Both the position numbers and the translations under genes were made by a program. The notes under the pieces were generated by a model. The model ran no database searches, was not told where the DNA came from, and worked only from the letters and a program-made list of their open reading frames with translations. From Brienomyrus brachyistius (Eukaryota; Chordata; Actinopteri; Osteoglossiformes; Mormyridae): 64,000 nt of DNA. Of the stretch, positions 63,001-64,000 are shown one piece after another. Within the stretch, counting starts at the first letter, position 1; each line of letters begins with the position of its first letter. Where the stretch lies: the NCBI RefSeq assembly GCF_023856365.1, contig NC_064552.1, forward strand, positions 6,687,160 through 6,751,159, given 5' to 3'.

Positions 63001-63184
63001 ACAGGTATGACGGCATGAAAACCTATTGATTTTCTCTGTTAATTTTTTAGGCTTTGTCATCGGAGTTAAGCATGTACGAATCACAAACACAAGAGTACAA
63101 GTGTGAGATGGAGAGACTGGCTCACGAGCTGCAGAATGTGAAGAAGAAGTACCTCATTCAGAAACGCAAGGAACAGCAATCCAG
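32781..63184 (+). CDS. cfap58: CFAP58 (CCDC147), cilia and flagella associated protein 58; 17 of an expected 18 coding exons
   Basis: Seventeen exons join in frame to 828 complete codons plus two bases, against about 872 residues in human. The protein is almost entirely coiled coil, rich in Glu, Lys, Gln and Leu. Highly conserved blocks include [74 protein letters not shown] sequence in exon 14, and [24 protein letters not shown]58 is an axoneme/flagellum protein; loss in mammals causes malformed sperm flagella and male infertility. Most introns are GT-AG; introns 7 and 9 are GC-AG. The stop codon and last exon (about 40 residues) are beyond the window. An X-box-like site lies about 300 bp upstream. 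Confidence 0.97.
32790..34187 (+). other. cfap58: CFAP58 intron 1 (1.4 kb)
   Basis: A GT-AG intron ending in tttgactttttgtttaaag. AT-rich with no recognised repeat or exon. Confidence 0.7.
34188..34445 (+). CDS. cfap58: CFAP58 exon 2 (residues 4-89)
   Basis: 258 bases, phase 0 at both ends. It encodes the conserved start of the coiled coil: [20 protein letters not shown] and [20 protein letters not shown], close to human KSLEKFRTEYEKL and NEKRLMAKCRELNAEI. Donor CAG|GTATGC. Confidence 0.95.
34565..34713 (+). CDS. cfap58: CFAP58 exon 3 (residues 90-138 plus 2 bases)
   Basis: 149 bases after acceptor GGTTTTAG. It starts [11 protein letters not shown] (human EIEKAWKMVDS) and contains [13 protein letters not shown]. 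The end splits a Ser codon (AG|T). Donor CAG|GTGAGT. Intron 2 before it is only 119 bp. Confidence 0.93.
34978..35134 (+). CDS. cfap58: CFAP58 exon 4 (residues 139-191)
   Basis: 157 bases after a long T-run and acceptor TTCTCAG. It encodes [20 protein letters not shown] and [13 protein letters not shown], matching human RDLLRFKEEVTKERDQLLSE. Donor ACAG|GTATTC. Intron 4 follows. Confidence 0.95.
35135..36213 (+). other. cfap58: CFAP58 intron 4 (1.1 kb) with a CA/TA microsatellite
   Basis: A GT-AG intron ending in cttgtggctgcag. It holds the microsatellite at 35856-35940; the rest is AT-rich and unique. Confidence 0.7.
35856..35940 (+). repeat. Compound (CA)n(TA)n(CA)n microsatellite
   Basis: (CA)n, then (TA)n, then about 28 CA units, over roughly 85 bp inside CFAP58 intron 4. 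It is long enough to be variable in length. Confidence 0.97.
36214..36408 (+). CDS. cfap58: CFAP58 exon 5 (residues 192-256)
   Basis: 195 bases, phase 0. It encodes [20 protein letters not shown] and [10 protein letters not shown] at its end, matching human FQQEIQQRQNEASREFRKKE and KLEQQLKEQK. Donor AAG|GTGGGC. The higher GC of the exon stands out from the flanking introns. Confidence 0.96.
36409..37039 (+). other. cfap58: CFAP58 intron 5 (631 bp) with a hairpin element
   Basis: A GT-AG intron ending in tgaccttacag. The only recognised element is the foldback repeat at 36791-36930. Confidence 0.7.
36791..36930. repeat. Foldback hairpin element, copy 2
   Basis: The same family as 25424-25557. 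The left arm carries aatccagaccaaggttttgt and ttcaaccaaccagttgagc; the loop is tgtgactgtgactcttcata; the right arm carries ctcaactggttggttgaagc. It lies in CFAP58 intron 5 and is more diverged than copy 1. Confidence 0.8.
37040..37177 (+). CDS. cfap58: CFAP58 exon 6 (residues 257-302)
   Basis: 138 bases, phase 0. It encodes [20 protein letters not shown] and [20 protein letters not shown], nearly the human sequence. Donor AAG|GTAGCT. Confidence 0.96.
37178..38626 (+). other. cfap58: CFAP58 intron 6 (1.4 kb)
   Basis: A GT-AG intron ending in gttttttttctactag. A short (TA)n tract lies at about 37989-38006; otherwise AT-rich and unique. Confidence 0.65.
38627..38786 (+). CDS. cfap58: CFAP58 exon 7 (residues 303-355 plus 1 base), GC donor
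   Basis: 160 bases. It encodes [20 protein letters not shown] and [12 protein letters not shown], matching human EEEVHQMRLDIGKL and ETLKNQIVGLERE. To keep phase with exon 8 (AA of a Glu codon), the exon must end AAAAAG|GCAAGG, a GC donor with otherwise consensus bases. No GT nearby gives the right frame. Confidence 0.92.
38787..39373 (+). other. cfap58: CFAP58 intron 7 (587 bp), GC-AG type
   Basis: The intron begins GCAAGG and ends cattgttag. Nothing else was recognised inside. Confidence 0.85.
39374..39456 (+). CDS. cfap58: CFAP58 exon 8 (residues 356-383)
   Basis: 83 bases. It encodes [20 protein letters not shown] followed by ERDILNK, against human SKKQAELDRKAMDELLRERD. Donor AAG|GTACAT. 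The exon is too short to be prominent as an open frame. Confidence 0.95.
39765..39956 (+). CDS. cfap58: CFAP58 exon 9 (residues 384-447), GC donor
   Basis: 192 bases, phase 0, after a 308-bp intron. It encodes [20 protein letters not shown] and [14 protein letters not shown]. The end is CAAAAG|GCAAGG. Using the nearby GT (4 bases further) would break the frame with exon 10 ([10 protein letters not shown]), so a GC donor is required. Confidence 0.94.
39957..41086 (+). other. cfap58: CFAP58 intron 9 (1.1 kb), GC-AG type
   Basis: It begins GCAAGG and ends tttttctacttggcag. AT-rich with no repeat recognised. Confidence 0.85.
41087..41248 (+). CDS. cfap58: CFAP58 exon 10 (residues 448-501)
   Basis: 162 bases, phase 0. 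It encodes [20 protein letters not shown] and [20 protein letters not shown], among the most conserved parts of the family. Donor CAG|GTACAC. Confidence 0.97.
41249..41839 (+). other. cfap58: CFAP58 intron 10 (591 bp) with a SINE fragment
   Basis: A GT-AG intron with the weak acceptor ttctgataaag. It contains the 3' SINE fragment at 41566-41692. Confidence 0.7.
41566..41692 (+). repeat. 3' fragment of the (GGAT)n SINE
   Basis: tctgtgatgggttggcaccc, catcctgggttgtttcctgc and ctctggaccccccacgacc match the 3' half of the full-length SINEs. The head is missing, as with 5'-truncated insertions. Confidence 0.8.
41840..41986 (+). CDS. cfap58: CFAP58 exon 11 (residues 502-550)
   Basis: 147 bases, phase 0. 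It encodes [20 protein letters not shown] and [15 protein letters not shown], against human DEITDMKRKLKIMIHQVDEL and KEDISAKESALVKLH. Donor AAG|GTAGGC. Confidence 0.96.
43960..44027 (+). repeat. (CATC)n microsatellite, about 17 units
   Basis: An uninterrupted CATC array. It sits inside a sequence that, in the related copy at 61838, has no array at that point (aaatgcattt...cccattctg). This suggests local expansion or insertion of a SINE tail. Confidence 0.95.
44028..44215 (-). repeat. Shared block plus reversed SINE 3' end, copy 1
   Basis: The block catttcccattctgtttata and tctcaaataacaataaaac matches 61831-61880. It is followed by (CATC)n and a reversed SINE 3' end (cctatacccacttgtcctat, ggcagggaataactcagga). 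The same order occurs at 61831-62055. Confidence 0.7.
45335..45442 (+). repeat. SINE head fragment, C13 run and (TG)n tract
   Basis: ggtgactcagtgggtagcat and tgttgcttcacagcttcagg resemble the head of a tRNA-derived SINE. C13 (45391-45403) and (TG)n up to about 45442 follow directly. Confidence 0.6.
45975..46142 (+). repeat. TIR repeat family A, copy 3 (fragment)
   Basis: tgcatgaaaatcccaggagg, ccatgcaaatgcttagtgga and the end tctaataagcgggtcactga match the right part of family A (gaaaatccc..., aatgcttggtcgaac, ctaataaagtggtcaatgag). It is strongly diverged and has internal deletions. Confidence 0.55.
46388..46457 (+). repeat. Minisatellite, five 14-bp units
   Basis: Five consecutive 14-bp units: GGTTGGATTTGTTT twice, then GGTTGGATTTGTTC, AGTTGGATTAGTTC and AGATGGATTTGTTG. 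It is the 5' edge of a block repeated in intron 12, where only about two units are present. Confidence 0.93.
46388..46640 (+). repeat. Duplicated intronic block, copy 1 (partner 48265-48480)
   Basis: After the minisatellite, tctaatccccttgctgttca, ccagctatccttttcatgc and caaataggtacctttccagg continue to acattttaatgaatggtata. All match the block in intron 12. It is an unclassified repeat. Confidence 0.8.
47533..47673 (+). CDS. cfap58: CFAP58 exon 12 (residues 551-597)
   Basis: 141 bases, phase 0. It encodes [20 protein letters not shown] and [20 protein letters not shown], ending QKKELDQ (human [20 protein letters not shown] and QKKELDQ). Donor CAG|GTAGAA. Confidence 0.96.
47674..49712 (+). 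other. cfap58: CFAP58 intron 12 (2.0 kb)
   Basis: A GT-AG intron ending in gtgctgttatttag. It contains the duplicated block at 48265-48480; the rest is AT-rich and unique. Confidence 0.65.
48265..48480 (+). repeat. Duplicated intronic block, copy 2
   Basis: ggttgggtttgtcggattgg, then tttaatcccttcgctgcttg, aagctatccttttcatccct and aggtacctttccaggaattc match 46388-46640 in the same orientation. The two copies are 1.9 kb apart and flank CFAP58 exon 12. Confidence 0.8.
49713..49936 (+). CDS. cfap58: CFAP58 exon 13 (residues 598-671 plus 2 bases)
   Basis: 224 bases. It encodes [40 protein letters not shown] and [20 protein letters not shown], nearly identical to human in its middle. The end splits an Arg codon (AG|A). 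Donor CAG|GTATTG. Confidence 0.97.
50096..50524 (-). repeat. TIR repeat family A, copy 4, minus strand
   Basis: Read in reverse this begins ccactcattgaccactttattagg. It carries the family blocks (on the plus strand: gcattcgaatggataagaca, gtctcagaaacagccaccct, attatagtgtctagagttta, gcagactcattaacgctaac). It is the most complete copy in the window together with 18431-18908. Confidence 0.75.
50884..51092 (+). mobile_element. Tc1/mariner-like MITE
   Basis: The left end CAGTGCATTCAGAAAATATT and the right end AATATATTCTGAATGCACTG are inverted repeats. The homology continues inward (ccccttcacttttt facing gaagtgaaggggg). The 209-bp element has no transposase. TA follows the right end; the left flank is not a clean TA. 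Confidence 0.85.
51231..51330 (-). repeat. Old SINE 3' fragment, minus strand
   Basis: catcatccaactgcttatca and gtcacagggttagcctaagc, then gatcccaggcagcagagggc, resemble the reversed 3' end of tRNA-derived SINEs of fish (sequence near atccaaccgcttatcc). Confidence 0.5.
51866..52090 (-). repeat. Old SINE copy, minus strand
   Basis: ccataaccacttatccaggg, gaatgggatggcagtccatg, gggcaatttagagacaccag and cattggactgtgggcggaaa follow the reversed order of the SINE family. The head is degraded near 52090. Confidence 0.6.
53508..53588. repeat. Short inverted repeat (13-bp arms)
   Basis: ctttgagagtgta (53508-53520) and tacactctcaaag (53576-53588) are perfect reverse complements with a 55-bp loop. The arms are too short for a microRNA precursor as they stand. 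Probably the ends of a small foldback element. Confidence 0.5.
54638..54828 (-). repeat. tRNA-derived SINE, 5'-truncated, minus strand
   Basis: It starts (CATC)n, ttttccaaaccgcttatcct, actgggtcgcggggggtccg, and runs to gggcaatttagcaactccaa. It closely matches the full-length copies but lacks the tRNA-like head, as expected of 5' truncation. Confidence 0.88.
54894..55224 (+). mobile_element. Tigger/pogo-like MITE flanked by TA
   Basis: The ends CAGATGCTCC and GGAGCATCTG are perfect inverted repeats directly flanked by TA (54892-54893 and 55225-55226). Subterminal ctctacttacgaatgag faces gttcgtaagttgaaa. The TA duplication and the acttacgaa-type terminus are typical of Tigger-like elements. 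331 bp, no transposase. Confidence 0.88.
55718..55749 (+). repeat. (TTTA)n microsatellite at the exon 14 splice acceptor
   Basis: About eight TTTA units end 9 bases before the first base of exon 14 (acceptor atgaaacag|). The array replaces the usual polypyrimidine tract of this acceptor. Confidence 0.9.
55759..55870 (+). CDS. cfap58: CFAP58 exon 14 (residues 672-709)
   Basis: 112 bases. It encodes [20 protein letters not shown] and [14 protein letters not shown], against human [20 protein letters not shown] and NPLNVHRWRKLE. Donor GAG|GTAGAG. Intron 14 is 262 bp. Confidence 0.97.
56133..56237 (+). CDS. cfap58: CFAP58 exon 15 (residues 710-744)
   Basis: 105 bases, phase 0, after acceptor CTTTTCTCAG. 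It encodes [20 protein letters not shown] and [15 protein letters not shown], nearly identical to human. Donor CAG|GTAAAC. Confidence 0.97.
57051..57085 (+). repeat. (CA)n microsatellite
   Basis: About 17 CA units in CFAP58 intron 15, preceded by a TA/TG-rich stretch. Confidence 0.95.
58240..58500 (+). repeat. Dispersed repeat, copy 2 (hAT-like edge CAGGGGTACTCA)
   Basis: It matches 15690-16010 in order: cctttgataatataccaccc, tatcaggggtactcacactc, aacacaatttaatcgggat, gcaaattttatcat and gccaccttgaaat. The two copies have each picked up small insertions and deletions. Class not settled. Confidence 0.6.
59090..59330 (+). repeat. Ancient SINE copy
   Basis: gggtgcaattgtggctagaa, ccatgttctccctgtgttgc, caatccaaagacatgccgtt and ctgtctgggataagctgcag keep the family order at low similarity. 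A younger copy follows directly at 59350. Confidence 0.55.
59350..59632 (+). repeat. tRNA-derived SINE, intermediate age
   Basis: The head ggtggcttggtggtgcagtg and gttagcactgttgcctcaca is intact. The B box has decayed (ggtccaagtc). Deletions in the body shorten it. It ends agaagtggtttggaaaatgg without a GGAT tail. Confidence 0.85.
60895..61014 (+). CDS. cfap58: CFAP58 exon 16 (residues 745-784)
   Basis: 120 bases, phase 0. It encodes [20 protein letters not shown] and [20 protein letters not shown] (human EKEKLYMELKHVLARQPGPE and [10 protein letters not shown]). Donor AAG|GTTCTG is weak, but the frame into exon 17 ([12 protein letters not shown], human VLSSELNMYESQ) supports it. Confidence 0.95.
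61831..62055 (-). repeat. Shared block plus reversed SINE 3' end, copy 2
   Basis: tttcccattctgcttatata and tctcaaataacaataaaact match 44028-44085. (CATC)n and a reversed SINE 3' end (ataaccacttttcctatgca, ggaataacccaggatggtg) follow, in the same order as the copy in intron 11. Confidence 0.7.
62536..62600 (+). repeat. Tigger-like terminal fragment
   Basis: cagtccccaggctacaaatg followed by agatctaagtctgtctttaa and gtcaaatttgt resembles the terminus of Tigger-type elements (CAGTCCCCGGGTTACGAA). Only one end was seen. Confidence 0.5.
62619..62690 (+). repeat. (CCA)n-rich microsatellite
   Basis: C-rich start, then CAC/CAG triplets over about 70 bp. The two opposite open frames across it (poly-Thr and poly-Gly) are artefacts of the triplet repeat. 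Confidence 0.92.
62691..62915 (-). repeat. GGCCC-rich dispersed repeat, hAT-like edge
   Basis: Read in reverse it starts tacagggacggattacgga, ctgggccagcggggccgctg, cccaggggcccttggggtgc. This is the type of fish repeat that begins CAGGG-CGGATTA and is often classed as hAT-like. The element may have carried the CCA tract next to it. Confidence 0.55.
63051..63184 (+). CDS. cfap58: CFAP58 exon 17 (residues 785-828 plus 2 bases)
   Basis: 134 bases. It encodes [35 protein letters not shown] and IQKRKEQQ, against human SSELNMYESQSKEYKYEIEK and QNLKKKYLAQKRKEQ. Donor CCAG|GTGAGA. The family continues with about 40 poorly conserved residues in a last exon that is not in the window. Confidence 0.96.
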
Positions 63185-64000
63185 GTGAGATTACATTAAT
63201 ACCTAGCAAATCAAAGTTATTATAGGGCTCTGACCAAATTTTAAGGAGCCGTAAAAGGGTTTCGCAAAATTCAGTTTGTGTATCCACATATGAACTTGAC
63301 CTTCAATATCTACTATGAGTAGACTTCAGTGAGGACCTTTGGCTTGCTGAAAATGATTTCTCAAATATAAGTCTTAAGGGATCAAAAAGGCAACTTGTGA
63401 AGGAGTGAAGCCAATGAGGTGGAAAATTTGGGACTGTTTTTTTCTTTGTTTCAGGCTTGTTTGGCTTTAGTTTAATAAAGCCATTGTATGGAACATTAAA
63501 CATTCATGCTCATTCTTCTGCTTGAGCTTTTCCATATAAATAGTCAAGGCTCCTCTAGAAAAAGTGCAAGAATCCTATGCAGTCCTACCAAAAATATCTC
63601 CCTTTGAGCATTTCTCTTCATTGAAGATGATGACACATCACTATTTTTTGGTAATCCCATAGCATAATTTCTTTTTTTTTTTTATCAACGGAGACATGTG
63701 TAGTAGGAGTTAGTACATATGTTTTTCCTTCAACATAATTGTTTTTCTGGTCTGTTACCCTTTTTCTGCAGTCTAATTGAAAATCTCTAGCACCCAAACA
63801 TTCCACTCTCCTACTTACGAGCGTTTAGCCAAAATGATATTTTCCTTTGCACTTTCCTATGTGGAAAAAGCTGCAGGCCAACAGCTTGCCTTCTACAAAC
63901 ATTTTGCACCCTCTAAAAGCACAATGACTTCATTTCTGTCAAGCAATACAATATATATTATGAAGTGTGGAAAGTAATTTTGAGTCTTCTGCCAATGGCT
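63185..64000 (+). other. cfap58: CFAP58 intron 17 (partial)
   Basis: It starts GTGAGATTAC. No terminal exon with the expected phase or the Pro/Gly/Met-rich C-terminus of CFAP58 was found before the window ends. No repeat recognised. Confidence 0.7.

Larger units (their letters stand above)
61015..63050 (+). other. cfap58: CFAP58 intron 16 (2.0 kb)
   Basis: A GT-AG intron ending in tgttaattttttag. It contains the composite repeat at 61831-62055, a Tigger-like end (62536-62600), a CAC tract and a CAGGGACGGATTA-type repeat up to about 62920. Confidence 0.7.

Noticed and set aside
63185..64000. Terminal exon of CFAP58
   Set aside because: No acceptor followed by a frame with the expected phase and C-terminal composition was found, so the gene is called incomplete.

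Overview
The window is a piece of ray-finned fish (probably teleost) nuclear genome. Both genes are split by GT-AG introns and encode vertebrate-type proteins. The non-coding DNA is AT-rich and full of fish-type repeats: tRNA-derived SINEs ending in (GGAT)n, a V-SINE-like copy, Tc1/Tigger/hAT-like MITEs, and CA and CATC microsatellites. No operon, CRISPR array, rRNA, stand-alone tRNA gene or intact transposase was seen.

Layout. Positions 1-31076 hold the 5' part of NEURL1 (Neuralized E3 ubiquitin ligase) on the minus strand: coding exon 1 at 30995-31076, a 30.3 kb first intron, and coding exon 2 at 441-682. The remaining exons lie left of the window. Positions 31077-32780 are a 1.7 kb shared upstream region. 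Positions 32781-63184 hold 17 coding exons of CFAP58 (CCDC147), a long coiled-coil protein of cilia and sperm flagella, on the plus strand. By comparison with the human protein of about 872 residues, only a last short exon (about 40 residues) lies beyond position 64000.

The two genes are arranged head to head. The strongest regulatory signal between them is an RFX X-box-like dyad at 32471-32484, about 300 bp upstream of the CFAP58 start, as expected for a ciliary gene. CFAP58 uses two GC-AG introns (after exons 7 and 9); the reading frame and family conservation require both.

The large NEURL1 intron and the larger CFAP58 introns (11, 13, 15, 16) hold most of the repeats. Several are informative: a MITE with an internal triplicated unit nested inside another TIR element, a pair of hairpin elements shared between the two genes, a perfect 27-bp inverted repeat, and a duplicated intron block with a 14-bp minisatellite. 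No new biological system was recognised. The most notable items are the gene arrangement, the X-box and the two GC donor sites. All calls come from reading the sequence and from remembered protein families; no alignment was run.
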